Below, in pieces: positions 1-11,939 of a stretch of DNA of 64,000 nucleotides. The notes below the pieces were generated by a model that was given only the letters and a program-made list of their open reading frames with translations, was not told where the DNA came from and made no database searches. Within the stretch, counting starts at the first letter, position 1. The number at the start of each line of letters is the position of its first letter. This DNA is from Gymnopilus junonius (taxonomy: Eukaryota; Basidiomycota; Agaricomycetes; Agaricales; Galerinaceae): positions 124,001 to 188,000 of the forward strand of contig JADNYJ010000048.1 of the NCBI GenBank assembly GCA_015501075.1, read 5' to 3'. A program made the position numbers and the translations under genes.

Positions 1-787
1 AGGAAGAGCCTGAAAATCTAACTCGTCGCAAATTTCCATTAAGCTACCTAATATGACTCCAACTCTATCTGCCAGGCGACAAGTTCATTCGTCGTAAGTC
101 GTAAGCATCCCATATAATCTGGACAAATTTTAATTCTATCCATCGTTTTTGAGGCAACGAAGCGGAACCGCTACTTATTCAATCTAAATACTTTAACTTC
201 ATAGAATAAGATCAAGACATAGGAGCGACGTATTTTTAGCAGATCGAGATGATGACAATGATTACTAGCAGACAGTCACATCAAGAAACAGCTGGGGAGA
301 TGTCGACGACATTGCCCTGTATGTTTTTGCAGTGAATGATAGAATATTTCTTCGTGGCAGTATTTTCACAGAAGCTTTCTTCTTGTAAAGATACGTAAGA
401 GTGGCACTTGCTTTTACGTGAGAAAGGACCACACGAATGGCATCGGACAATCACCTTGCATATTATCTGGGAGTGGAACGGGTAGGATAAAAGGCAACCG
501 GGACAAATGCGTAGTAAAATCTGTCGAAGTCCCTGTCCTCAGGTAGCTCAGTGGACCCTTTGAGTACATTTCAGATTTTACTTGTTCATCCCATGTCTGT
601 GGTAGTTCTGATCAAATTCTCTCCAAGGGTCCAGCGGCAGCAGAAAATTTCCGATATGATTCAAAGCTTTACATCTCCAAAACTGTACCCAAGATGAAGT
701 TTAACACGCCTACATGACATCAAACTCGAATAAATAATTTACACCAACCACCACCCAACCGTCACGGAATTCTGGAGGAGGAGAGCC
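1..787. other. No gene recognised
   Basis: Only short open frames with no coding character on either strand. The right end is the 3' flank of the minus-strand gene that stops at 788. Confidence 0.5.
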
Positions 788-1313
788 TTAGTAATCACCT
801 GCTGGAGCAGGACCATCACGCTGTTCTCGGTATTTCGGAGAGAAACGAGGGGATGAGCTGGATTTGAAGACCTTGCGAGGACGAGCGGGTGTGGAAGCAG
901 CGTCTGCGGCTTTTTTATCCTTTGCATCTTCGTCTTTTTTCTGCTTGGGCTTGGATGGATGCTTGTCACCACCGTGTCGACGAAGTGCAAGAAGGGCATT
1001 AGTCCTCCGAGCCTTTTCTATCGCAGCACTGGGTGAATAGATCCTGGGCTGGATAATAGGTGTTTCTTCGACGGGTGCTGGTAGAGGCTGGGGTGTGTGA
1101 CATGTCCGTGCTGGTGCTGCATGAGAGATTGGTCAATAATAATTTTTATAAGGCGAAGTAATCAATCATTTACTTCAAAAGTTTCAAAGTCGGTATGGTG
1201 GGCTCGGGAGACGGAAGCGGTGTGGGTATCTCCGTAGTGGACGGGAGCGGCCAGAGACAACAGAGGACCAGCAAGGAACGCGGACAGGGTCAAGAGGTAC
1301 GGATTGGGTACAT
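788..1313 (-). CDS. Small, possibly secreted protein (uncertain model)
   Basis: The best part is the 3' exon, about 1116..788. It encodes a proline- and lysine-rich tail that runs through RRTNALLALRRHGGDK to a C-terminal APAGDY and a TAA stop. Upstream, about 1300..1174, lies a hydrophobic stretch, PYLLTLSAFLAGPLLSLAA, that looks like a signal peptide, followed by a GTAAAT donor; the acceptor is at 1117. The only nearby ATG (1313..1311) is in a different frame from the signal-like stretch, and the two exons do not join in phase. Either there are one or two single-base lesions or errors, or the exon structure is wrong. No family was recognised. A secreted role is inference from the hydrophobic N terminus alone. 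Confidence 0.4.
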
Positions 1314-2859
1314 TTTAGAGCTAAAATACCAATCAGTCAAAAACCGACGCCAGTACAGAGAAGGGTAGCTCACGTTTAAAAGCTTTTGGGGACCAGCACC
1401 AATGAATATAGGGAATGAGTTAGAGAACCTGCTCTGGGAGTTTTTTCGAGAGACGTGCTGGGTTTATATAGCTTCGCAGAGTCGCTTAGAGATAGAGGTG
1501 GAAAATATTGCGTACGCTTTTGGAAATTGGAGTCCGCGTCGATCGTCCAATGCTCAGCCAAGCTCGGTCAAGACCCGGAGTCTGGATAATTCCACCTTGG
1601 ATCACGCAGTTAAAGACGCGTACTTTAGATGAGCGCACCTCAATTTACTGCACCACGACTTAAGGATCAGTAAGGGATCATTTTACACTTGGCCACCATT
1701 TGGGGACTGGATATATGTGAACGATTACGATAAGTAGTCGTTCATACAAAAATTTAATGACATACCTTGAGATTCGTTAAGTTCTGGGTCGAATCCCCTT
1801 AAACGCTATATACGACCCAAAGGAACAACAAGTTCGGGAAATTTCAAAAGGGGCTTGGAGCTGTTGAGATGGCGGTTTCCGCCAAGAGAGCGCGTCGAGA
1901 TATCGTCAGTAGTTTGATCCAGATCCGCGCGGGGCGCGATCAGTCAGTTTCCTTCGTCAGCGGATATCCAAGTGGCAAGCGGCATCGATAAAGTACATTG
2001 ACTGAAAAATGACTGTCAAAGGAAGATAAGTGAACTTTGACAGAGAGAGAAAAGGCGACAGAGGTGTCCGAACCAACTAATTGAAAGAGAGAGCGTATCC
2101 TGGGGAGCAATTTGCGCAGAGCCTGAGCGCTGAGCATTCGGGCGCTGGGCGCTGATGCTCGCAATGGCTGGCGATAATCACCCAAGCATCCAGGAAAGCA
2201 ACCATATCGAGAGTATAATTACACTCTCGTACCTTCTGCAAATCCGAAAATCCTGGACCACATGTGGAATACCTTGGAACGTGGATGTCATAATAAATTT
2301 TCAGATAAAGTCTGCTTCCCGATCGTTCATAACGGTCGTGCATCATAGTCCAGATGAAAGGATTTAAGGACAAGGCGGGAGGTCTGAGGATTTACGTTTG
2401 AAGGAATAAAGCGGAGTTTGATTAGTATTAAAGATTACCTAAGATTTGCATGTCGCCCAACGCCTGCTCTGTCGCTGTCCCATCTGTCCATTCTTTTCTC
2501 TGTCCTCGACAACATAATGCACTACTTTTCTGCGTTGTAGCGTCTGCAAGTGAGTGCTGTAGGATGCTTAAAGTTAGTATTATAATACTGATCCGAATAT
2601 TAAGACAATGAGGTTTAAACTTTGTTTCAGAGGATCAAGCCGCCCCATGCATCGAACTTGCATAATGTACGGTTGAGCAAATGGATGAGCGCTCGGAGGA
2701 TGATGCCGACCTACTGCACGAATACCGAGGAGGATTGAGGCGGAACCACTTGGTGTCAGCGAGTTGCGTCTCTTGAGCGTGTTCTGGATTGCGCTCACAT
2801 GGGTTATGGGTTAATCCAATTTGAATCCAGTGGCAACCATTCCTTGGTAAGCTTTACTC
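1314..2859. other. No gene recognised
   Basis: Presumed upstream region of the 1313..788 gene, with a possible 5'UTR intron near 1375..1321. The rest holds only unconvincing short frames. A GCGCT-rich patch occurs near 2105-2160. Confidence 0.45.
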
Positions 2860-4543
2860 TGACATCGTTGCAAGCTGACTGGGCTTGGTACGACAGGATT
2901 CATAGGCCTCACCTCTAGCTGCGCTACGTCGCCTTCCTGTCACCGTACTTCCTGTGTTGGTTTAGGTTCTTTGCCTTCACACCAGGGGATCCGGGGCGTA
3001 AGTGCTCATGCGTCGTATGAGGGCATTTTTCCCCTTTCTGCTTTGGCTTGGAAGAGTTACATATTGGAGTAGCCGCCTTTGGCCCAGGTTCGAGGGATCA
3101 GGTACATGCATATAATGTTCTCGGAACTGGGCAGTCTTGTGAGACGTTCCTTTTTGCATAAAGAATTCGACGCTGCCTTGAATTTGGGCCGATGGTCTCC
3201 AAGTTATTTCATGTGGATAGTTTCTTTTCCGTTTGCCTTGTGGTTCTTTTTTTTTTCTTTATTGTTGTCGACTCGCAAGGGCTGTACTGCCGATCTCGAG
3301 GATTGTCGACATGATTAATGTTTGACTGTGCAACGAAAGACCTGATAATATTCCTTCAGTTTTCTTGTTGTTTTCCGTCCCTTGGAAGCCTCGGCTTATG
3401 CTTATGCCTCATATGCGCATTGTTTTGAATCTTGATCCAAGAAGAGATCACATTGTCTGCAGTGCGTACCTTTACTCTATTCGCTCAGATTGAGGCTTAT
3501 AACGCGGCATTGACAGGTAGATCCCTCCTCCGTGTACACAACGTCCCCAGTTTCAAATTATTTCTTCTTTTTTTCCCTTTCCGCCTCAGCGTTGCTTATC
3601 TGACGCGCATATATTCTGGTGCATGCCTCCAAATGGATCAAATGACATTGGCATGAGGTTGTGCAACTTCACTCTGCACAGTCTGGGCTTTTCGCCTTGT
3701 GACATTGTCGCATTATCGTGGGTGGCGACCGTCCCTGTCACTTCCATTCCCGTTCTTTTTCTTTTTCAAGACCGCGGGTTTGATGTGCTTGCTCAGATGA
3801 AATCGGCACAAGCTAATTCTACTTTGCATAGTCTGAGTGCCTCACGTTTTGGCGTCGACGTTGGTGGCGACCCTCTCTGTGGTACGCAATGACTTTTCCG
3901 GTGTCGATTTCCGCTCTGTGGCGCTTGTGTTCCTTGCATTTTTCTCTCTTTTCTGTGTACTTCCTGTGCGCGTTTCTCATGGACGGGTGTAATGTTGCTC
4001 TCATGCTTATCTCCGAAACTCCTAGGAGCACCCTCTTCCGCTCAGTGTCCATTTGCTACCTAGCACTATATATATAGACATTTTGCAGGACTCCTTGGTC
4101 TGATTTTCGACTCACTACTCTATTGTTCCGAGAACTCTGCTGGTATTGGTTCCTATGTCGCCACTCCTACAGTCGGCTGTCCCAAGGACAAGGTCGTTCT
4201 GTTGTTGCCTGTCATTTTCGGACCTCAGCTTATCAACTCTCAAGTGGGTATACCAGTTTGTACTATGTCGCTCTCAATTATAACATTACATCCTCAACGA
4301 TGTTGCTTCTGGCCGATGCCTTTGCCAAGAATGGTTTCAAGGTAAACGTATTTCCAGCCCCCGTAAACTGTAATTACTTTGCTGACAAACTTCTCTCAGA
4401 CCGTCATTCCTGACTTTCTCAATGGCGACACTGTTCCTCCTTCAGGACTCACCTACGCACCTGACTTTGACCTTGGAAAGTGGTTCAAGAACCACAGCCA
4501 AGAGCAAACGCGACCTCCTCTTGATAAAGTTATCAACCCGCTC
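2860..4543 (+). repeat. Segmental duplication, copy 1 (with truncated DLH)
   Basis: This stretch aligns piecewise with 9240..11445. Shared landmarks include TTCTGACATCGTTGCA-like starts, TTGAATTTGGGCCGATGG at 3179 and 9615, and the hydrolase fragment at the right end. The segment between the landmarks is pyrimidine-rich and diverged. It ends abruptly within the hydrolase reading frame, after the codons for VINPL. Copy 2 continues past that point. Confidence 0.7.
4130..4543 (+). pseudogene. Dienelactone hydrolase fragment (copy 1)
   Basis: Three exon pieces are readable: ENSAGIGSYVATPTVGCPKD and VVLLLPVIFGPQLINSQ up to a GTGGGT donor near 4235; LLLADAFAKNGFK up to a GTAAAC donor near 4343; and TVIPDFLNGDTVPPSGL through APDFDLGKWFKNHSQEQTRP to VINPL. 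This is the N-terminal half of a DLH-family alpha/beta hydrolase, an enzyme class that opens cyclic enol esters such as dienelactone. The region holding the nucleophile cysteine, aspartate and histidine is absent. The acceptor before the second exon has lost its AG, so the fragment cannot make a working enzyme. The paralogue at 11071..11939 shows the rest of the gene. Confidence 0.75.
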
Positions 4544-6557
4544 ACTCGCCTTTCTTCTGCTGCATCATATGCCACCCCATCTTTTGCTTGCATCTGAAGC
4601 CGCCTCATCCCAGCCGCCACACCTAACATCCGCATACCACCCCCTCTATCCTTTCTCGAGCTCTATTCTCTATCGCCCTCGCTATGCTCGCGAGACTCGG
4701 ACGCAATGTGGTTTCATTTCTATTTCGTGTACTTGTTATCCTATATTTCTTTTCTCTCTATATTTCCTCCAGCTCATCGTCCTCAATGCACCATTATCAC
4801 AGTCTGATATGTCAAATGATGCCGGTTGTCGCGAGTTTCTACTATTTCTTATTTCATTCCCTTTTTCCATATTGTTTATGCTAACTTTTGGGTACGGTTG
4901 TCAAACCTGCACATCTTTCCTCCGATGTCGTTTATTTCGTGTCACTATTCATCTCATCTTGGAAACGTGGTGATATATTTCCACTAACTGGTGGTGGAGA
5001 ATGGAATGCCATCAAGAATATGATCAAAATTCAGCTTATTTACGGTCGTCCTGTTATCTATTTTCTGTATAGTTCATGTCTAAACTACGGAAACTACGCT
5101 AGAAGGCGTCATCGTTGATATCTTTCCCACTGGGAGAGTCCGAAATGCTTTTGTTCTCGATTGTGGCGAAAACAGTAGACGAACCCGTACTGCGAGGCAT
5201 TGTGAGGGTATCTTCTCCCATAAATCTGTCAGATGGCTCGGTGGAATATAGAATTGTATTGGAGTTTTGAGTCTGCTCATCGTATCTTTGGACCATGCGC
5301 GACCTTGCGCCACTCGTAATATGATCAGCAACGGGGCAATGGACTGCAGGAATTAGAAAAGAGTTCGATTCAATCTTAATCCATTGAATGAAATCAAGGT
5401 GGCATTCTCACCTGCATCTAGTAAGTGGCGAACTATTACGGGTCTACTTTATTCCTGCGTGGAATTTGATCGAGCGAGCGTAGTGGAGGTCGGCTTTTCC
5501 CTGTTTTTTAGCTTACCAGGTCGTCGTGATCTCGAGATGAACGAGCAACCGCTGTCGTGTAAAGTCTGGCTTATTAGAGGGGTGTATCCCTCTGTTCCTG
5601 TACCTATCTACACTAACCACAGGACAGAGAATGGACGGTCTAACCTCAGTCCTTCGTCTTTCAGTCCAATTGGATTTTCACACCCGCAGTCGCTGACTCC
5701 ATTAATCAATAAATCAATCTTTGGTCACTCATTGGGGGAAACAATCAATTAACATGCCCTAGATTTCCTCCCGAAAGGTTGTTTGCCCTCTTGTCGATGA
5801 TGAAATAAAATGGAACCCAGTGCCTATCTCTCTTCCCAGGTTGATTGAGTCACTGAACTCCACTTACTTTTTCTTCCCAAATGGACCATTAAGGACATTG
5901 GAAAGGAAAGGAAATGCCGGTGATAGTGAGAAAGTTCAATTGACATGAAAACCATACGAACAAGATGTCAAATGTGGTTGATCAAGTGCACAGCTTAGCA
6001 AATTCTCCTTTTAGAAAGAAATATCGATAGACGCCCACGTACCGATACTTTTAGCTTCGCTGTAGAATCAATCAGTACATCAGCGAACTAGGACGTCGTG
6101 ATGGTATGACCATGAATTGTTATCTCTTACATGACTATAAAAAGATTCCCTCACTTCTAGGTCTCACAAGGCACAGAATTCGGGTCATACGGCAGCCAAA
6201 GTCCTTACGAAGAGAATCTCCAGTGCGGCTTACACCGGGTGGACGAAATATATCATTGATGGAGTGATAGACACCCCGGCGTCAATTGATCATTCCCTAA
6301 TAGTAATTGGATCCGCTGTCTCCGAGGAGAAGTGTGAAATTGTGTGATTGCTCATACATATACATTTTACTGCACCGATTCACGGACGACGTTACCGTTT
6401 GTCCCGTATGACTGCCAGACTCTCCAGCTCCTCTCTGTAAAAGTTTATTTTGGAGTATGGTGTTCCGTGGTGCTAGGAACGCTCACAAGTCGAGTACCGT
6501 ATCTTTATTGTAATCGGTCCTGTAGATTGGTGGTCAATTCTACCGAAAGGACTATTT
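4544..6557. other. No gene recognised
   Basis: Pyrimidine-rich up to about 5000, then ordinary composition. The longest open frames (183 aa at 4422, 122 aa at 5384) are low-complexity or show no exon logic, and were not accepted. Confidence 0.45.
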
Positions 6558-7873
6558 CTAATCCTCAAAAGTTGCCCTAGCCCAGGCCATCACGCGATCT
6601 AATCCAGGGTCCGGTAAAGTATCTAATAGCCACCCCACCGCAGCCCTCAGAATATGTCCTTGAATAAAACAATTGTACAGCTCGGGGTTATGCTCTTCAA
6701 TTGTCTACAAGGGGATGAGATTAGAAGGACGCTGATGATTTATGTCAAATGCCTCACTTGTTCAAACAAGGTACAAAGTCTTTGTCGCTCGGACGGGCTT
6801 TCTTCCCACCACTGAGAATCGCTAGCAAAACGAGGATCAAGTCGCCCTTCGTTTGACAGCCAGAGTGGATAATCGATTGCTAGGATTGCAGGCTGGATAT
6901 AATTAAATTCCCAGTCCAGGAGACCGGTAATATTACCATCGTCATCCACGAGGATGTTGTACCCATGAGGGTCGGCATGAGTCAAAACACAACGTAACAA
7001 GGTCGAGTCACTGATGGTCTGGGTCACCGAGGTTACTTTCCTTTCGATGAAAGATAAAGTTGACTCTGCACGCTGAATATCTTCAGGCTTCATCTCCTTA
7101 ATAGCCTCGCGCTTCACGCTAAAAAGGAAGCCAACATATCCAGAAATGGTGTCTATTACTTTGGGAGTCGAATAGCTTGGATTGGCAGCAAGAAGAGGGC
7201 CGACGGCGAGAGTGTTCGATCCGCTCACGTCGTCAAATGACGCGGATCCAATGCCGTGAGGAGCTTGGAGGTGGAACAGCTGCGACAAAATGGCGACGTA
7301 TGCAAAGATGAAATGATCCTGTCATTCAATCCTCAATGAAGGGGAATCGACCTTCAGATAAATTCAATCTCACTTTTGCAGGCTCAGATAGGTGATGCCA
7401 GTGATAGGCGAGAGTCGAACCCGGCAGCTTTTCCTGTATAGTATAATACGGGCCGACGGCCAAAATCGTGGGCAAAGGAATTTTGGTTCTCTTGCGGAGC
7501 CATTGAAGGAGCTTTATTTCATTGTGAAATTTGGTACTGCTCCATATCTCCTTGACGGGGTCCAATGGATATGTATGTCGTTGTCGGAGTATGACAGATG
7601 TGCCATTATCCAGAGTCGCGTCTAGTGTCTAAAACAAAAGTGTTAACGAATAGACTTTGAACAGGGCTATGTGAAAATAAAACGTACTAGATTCATATAC
7701 ATGGCCCTGCAAGCAGTCTTGATGAGGGTCGACCCTAATTGTTCTTGTACAGCGTTGTGAAGCCTCTGATGATCGGTTGGGATATCATCACCTTGGAGCC
7801 AATCATGATAAGATTGCGGAGGGGGCTCAAGTTCATGAGCAACTCCTGAGCGATCCCAGTAAGGAAGAAGCAT
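6558..7873 (-). CDS. APH-type (aminoglycoside/choline kinase-like) phosphotransferase
   Basis: Four exons (7873..7688, 7628..7374, 7318..6758, 6704..6558) give 1149 nt, or 382 aa, with GT-AG introns. The protein-kinase-like fold is marked by the catalytic loop HADPHGYNIL (Brenner-type H-x-D-x-x-x-x-N) and the metal-binding LDWEF about 15 residues later. N-terminal lobe sequence such as IPLPTILAVGPYYTIQEKLP matches the family. These proteins transfer a phosphate from ATP to a small-molecule hydroxyl; the substrate cannot be read here, and in mushrooms the family is large and mostly uncharacterised. I chose the ATG at 7873 because the paralogue at 30443 starts at the same position. Intracellular, with no signal peptide. 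All catalytic motifs are present, so it is probably functional. Confidence 0.88.
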
Positions 7874-8401
7874 GGTCAAGCAGCTGATTTTGTGGCACAG
7901 GATGTAAGGGAAAGTAAAGAGGATGACTCCAACGCCGCTAAATGGTTCAATTATATCTCCGCCTAAATGCGTCTATGTCAGATGGTCAAAGTGTGTTCTT
8001 GGCGACTCGGACCATATGTTGTCGAGAAAGATTCCCGCCGTTTATTCTCATCGATAATGCACACAAACATATTTTTAGAAGTGTCGCAGATTTCCCATGG
8101 AAAGCATAGCCAGATCGTTGTGGGCGCAGGTATACACTGAATTCGTAATTATTGTTATATGCGCCGCAGCTATATGAAGCTTCCATTCTGAGTCAAATAT
8201 TACACTGTCCAAACTGAGAATTGTAATGATTGCTGTGTAGCTTCAGGTATAAAAGGCCTCTACTTTCGCTTTCTTGCCCTCACCCCAACATTTTCAAGTA
8301 CCTCAACTGGTACGCCATTACCTTTCTTTTCCAAAGTGTTGCAACTGACTTTAGACTCTAGACAGCTTCCCGTATCCATTCATCACTCGACCATTTAATA
8401 T
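7874..8401. other. Intergenic between divergent genes, with promoter of 8402 gene
   Basis: Separates two divergently transcribed genes. It contains the TATA box at 8248 and a pyrimidine-rich leader before the ATG at 8402. A GTACGC...CTAGACAG pair at about 8311-8364 could be a 5'UTR intron. Confidence 0.5.
8248..8254 (+). promoter_or_regulatory. TATA box of 8402 microprotein gene
   Basis: TATAAAA, about 150 bp upstream of the ATG and followed by CT-rich sequence typical of fungal transcription starts. Confidence 0.5.
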
Positions 8402-8595
8402 ATGCCTGCAGAACAGCAATCCCAGACATCTCAAGGCTCATCTCAGCCTGCAGTAAGTCTCATTTATTGGCTTATTTACGGGCGATTTATGATGGCTCAA
8501 AGGTCCCGGTGAATAACGCAAAGCATGGCTCTCTTTGTAACCAGTGGATTCGTGACACTGGCGGAGTTCACACCTGCCCTGGTTCTGGAAAGTAG
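8402..8595 (+). CDS. 47-residue microprotein, unknown function
   Basis: Two exons (8402..8452 and 8503..8595) are joined in phase by a GTAAGT...CAAAG intron. The N-terminal part is rich in Q and S (MPAEQQSQTSQGSSQPA). The C-terminal part has two cysteines in a compact setting (GSLCNQWIRDTGGVHTCPGS). There is no hydrophobic signal, membrane segment or CaaX tail, so it is not a pheromone precursor. Support comes from a good donor and acceptor, a TATA box and CT-rich leader upstream, and a clean stop. No family was recognised. It could be a conserved short orphan or, less likely, a chance frame. Confidence 0.55.
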
Positions 8596-9239
8596 CCGTT
8601 CATGTCGGCATGTGTAATCTTTGTAAACATGTGTTTCATTTGCCCATGAATTAAGCTTTTGTTGTCTTTTCTCCTGGTCGTCGACGCTTTAATCTATTTA
8701 AAACAAAATTGGAACTTGAAGGTCAATAATTTTTCTTGCAAAATGTGTCGAACTAAATATGTCTTGAGCAAGTCTTGAGTTAATCTTGACAAGGTATGAA
8801 AGCAATTATCCAAACGGCTGAGTATTTTCATATCACAAATTGCTCATTTTGAGCCATTGGTGTTCGGACAGTTGTTTCAAAGTCGCCGTGCATGAGTTGG
8901 TCCTCTGATTAAAAAGCATTATGTAATCTAACCACTTTCCCCTTCCTCAGCGCTCAGCGCTCAGTACTCAGTGCCCATACGCTTGCACTATATGGCTCCT
9001 GATGCGCTGAAGATCTGTGAAATGAAGAACGTTCCTGATGTGAGTACCTCAATGTTGGTCATGGTGCTGAACTATTGAACCTTTTTTTGCCAGGTCATCC
9101 CAATCATGCCGCCCCAGCTTCAGCAATCAGATGAGCACTTGGAGGAGGCTCAGCCGTTGAAAACCCCTAAGGAGACCCAAAACAGAGAGACCTTGTATGA
9201 GAGGCCACCTTATTGAGCTCAACCTTGTCCCTATCCTTC
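8596..9239. other. Possible small two-exon frame; otherwise empty
   Basis: An ATG at about 8994 opens a short exon (MAPDALKICEMKNVPD) with a GTGAGT donor. A downstream CCAG acceptor near 9096 continues into a polar frame that stops near 9217. The coding case is weak. A run of GCGCTCAGCGCTCAG-type repeats sits at about 8950. Confidence 0.35.
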
Positions 9240-11445
9240 TAGGGTGAGCCTTCTGACATCGTTGCAGTCTGGCGGAGTCGGGATCTACGCGCCTCAACGA
9301 GCTGTTATGACAACTCCTGTCTCTTTTCTTATCCTGTGGTGTAGCCACTCTCGGCTTTGTTCCTTTGTTTTTTGTCGTGTTGGGCCTCCCCTCATCCTTT
9401 GCTCATTCCATTTCTACCAAATCTGGAGTCCAGGTGCATATGCTCTATATGGGAGCATTTATTTTCCTCCCACTTTAGCTTGGAGAGGTTATGTCTTGGA
9501 CTAGCTACCCTCAATGCCAATTCAGGGCGTCAGGTATTTGCACATAACGTTCTCGACGTTCAGCTGGGCGGTCTTATGAGATGCTCCATTTTGCATGAAG
9601 AAACCTCTGGTGCCTTGAATTTGGGCCGATGGCTTGTTCCTTGAAGGCATTCCATGCGGACAGTTTCTTTTCTCTCAACCCTCACGGCTTTTGCATTTTT
9701 CTTTCTTTTCTTTCGAATTTTTCAATTGTAACAGCATATATTGGCAACGATGGATTGTATGCCATTAAAGGATCAACAGGTCCTTCTTCCTTATTTCCAT
9801 CTAATTTCTCATCGCTTGTCCTCACTTAAGAGTCTCGACTTCTTATTTTCATGTCCTATATGCGCTGCGTTTCGGGTATTGATCGAAGAAGAGATGATAA
9901 TGTCCCCAGCATGCATATTTACACTGTTCGTTCTCAACGGTCCTATGTTTCACTTTCTTTCTTATGCCGTTCTCTTTTTTTTTCAAGGTCGCAGGTGTGA
10001 TTCACGTTTACTCAAGTGTTTATCTAGAAAGAAATCAAATTGGCATAAGGTTGTGCAGTCTACTCTGCATAGTTTGGGCCCACAATGTTGTCATTGTCAT
10101 TTATTTACAGGAATATCCGTGAACAAAGGAAGTCTGCCATTCGCTGAGCAAGGGAACTTAGTCGGAAAATTCGGCGGGCAAGTCCTATCGTTGATACCCA
10201 TCTCTGTTCGATTCACCTTCCATGGTATCAATACTCATTCTGTTTTTAAGTTTTTAGATTAGAAGATCGCAGTGCGATCGTCGCAAGATTTACATACACT
10301 GCTGGCACTGAGTAGTGTTTCTTGAGGAAACAGTACCTAGGAAACACGTCATATGACTTTTTTTCCACTGTTTTCTTGAGAAACACCTGTCGGCCATACC
10401 AAATTAGGCAAGGCCGAATGCTGGTTTCTGGAGAAACACCTAAAAGAAATCAGGTGACATGTTTCTTTCATGCTGTTTCCCAAAGAAACAGAGGTTGGTG
10501 CCAGCAGTGATATTATGGGCCTGAAAGATCCTGAACGTGACCATCTACAGATTATCCTACATGGGCAGAATAATAGCATCAAACAGAAATGCGCACGCGA
10601 TGGTGCTATCGGCATTCGAAGTAGTCCATCAAGGAATTTCTCGAACAAATGCTGGGCAGCTGTTCTACACATGTGTGCTCGCACCACCTGAGCATAGGCA
10701 GTTCATCCCCCATAGTACGTCACACTGACCGGTTTGCACCTTGATAGTGAGAGGCGACCATAGCTGAAGTCCAGGTGAAGCTGTACTTCGAGACGTTATA
10801 TCAAGTGAGGGGTGAAAATTTCGCCCCATTCTCTATTGGTCAACCTATAGAACAGAAAATGAGTCTTTTGTGAGTACTGCATCAAAGGTATGCATCTAGT
10901 TATTGAATTATCTGTGCTGCCAGGCTTACAACATTTATCATATAGGCCTCATCCACAAAGGAACTCCAACTGGTGAGCAATTGCGGTACATATTCTTTTA
11001 GGAAGCGCATCAATATCGACCCACCACAGGCAAATGGAAAAGGATTGGTGGAATCGACTAACACGTTGCTACTCCCACAATCGAATATTCCAAGGACAAA
11101 GTTGTTCTGTTGTTGCCTGACATTTTAGGACCTCAGCTTATCAACTCTCAAGTGACTATGCGAGTTGCATATGGCTTCAATCATAACATTGAATCCTCGA
11201 TGATGTACCTTCTGGCCGATGCCTTTGCTGAGAATGGTTTCAAGGTATTTCAAGCCACTCCGATTTGTCGTTTCAGGGCTGAGAAGCTTCTCTCAGACCA
11301 TCATTCCCGACTTGCTCAATGGCGGCCCCGTTCCTCCTTCAGGGCTCGCCTACGCTCCCGATTTCGACCTTGGAAAGTGGTTCACGAATCACAGCCAAGA
11401 ACAAACGCGCCCTCCTCTCGATAAAGTTATCAACGCGCTCAAGGA
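9240..11445 (+). repeat. Segmental duplication, copy 2
   Basis: Counterpart of 2860..4543. It is interrupted by a 213-bp transposon at 10297..10509 that copy 1 lacks, so the transposon either arrived after the duplication or was already polymorphic. The homologous block leads into the more complete dienelactone hydrolase relic. Confidence 0.7.
10297..10509. mobile_element. CACTA-like MITE (element A, copy 1)
   Basis: 213 bp, bounded by perfect 12-bp terminal inverted repeats CACTGCTGGCAC / GTGCCAGCAGTG and flanked by a 3-bp direct repeat ATA (10294-10296 and 10510-10512). The interior has several GTTTCTTGAGGAAAC-type palindromes and no coding capacity. CACTG ends with 3-bp target duplications fit the CACTA/EnSpm group (fungal Plavaka-like relatives). 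A near-identical copy lies at 34467..35325. Confidence 0.88.
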
Positions 11446-11939
11446 ACAGGGCGTTACGACCTTCGGTGCAACCGGATACTGCTTTGTATGTGAGCATTGC
11501 CTTACAATTTCATTTATCTATCATTCAACTAGTCAACAGCTCGCTACGTTTTCGACCTTACCTTCGAGAACACCAACAAAGCCAGCGTCGTTGCACACTC
11601 TTCTCTACTCAAAGTGCCTGATGACCTCGAGGTATGTAAAATCTTCCCCTTCGTTAATTGATCTTCTGGGTTGCTCAAGGTGTTATCTCTGAAGAAACAC
11701 TTTTCGACTCAAAAGTCCCTCTTCTGATCAACTCTTGCGAGTTCGATAGCTAGTTCTCAATCGATTCCCAAGCCAAGGCCGATGAGATTTTCGGTAATGG
11801 TAAATTTACACCTGGATATAAGCGTAACCTTTACGAAAGATGTACTCACGGATTTGCTGTTCGTGGTGATATGACTGGTCCCAAGATAAAGGCGGGAAAG
11901 GAAGGAGCGTTCAAGGAGACTGTTGAATGGTTCATCTAG
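11071..11939 (+). pseudogene. Dienelactone hydrolase relic (copy 2)
   Basis: Nearly full-length DLH-family gene. Readable segments are SKDKVVLLLPDILGPQLI, IPDLLNGGPVPPSGLAYAPD, the nucleophile region TTFGATGYCF (TGC about 11480), RYVFDLTFENTNKASVVAHS, VPLLINSCEFD, and the histidine region CTHGFAVRGDMTGPKIKAGK, ending EWFI-TAG. Lesions: an in-frame TAG at 11751..11753 where the family has Q (CAG to TAG); a splice junction after GYCF that no longer restores the G-A-R that normally follows; and a lost acceptor near the N terminus. It is therefore dead, although the triad positions can still be located. Confidence 0.8.

Noticed and set aside
1775..1800. GGGTCGAATCCCC resembling a tRNA B box
   Set aside because: No A box at the right distance and no cloverleaf could be drawn.
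8402..8595. Second pheromone precursor
   Set aside because: Short and near the right size, but it ends CPGSGK rather than CaaX and has no E-R processing site before an aromatic/Gly peptide.
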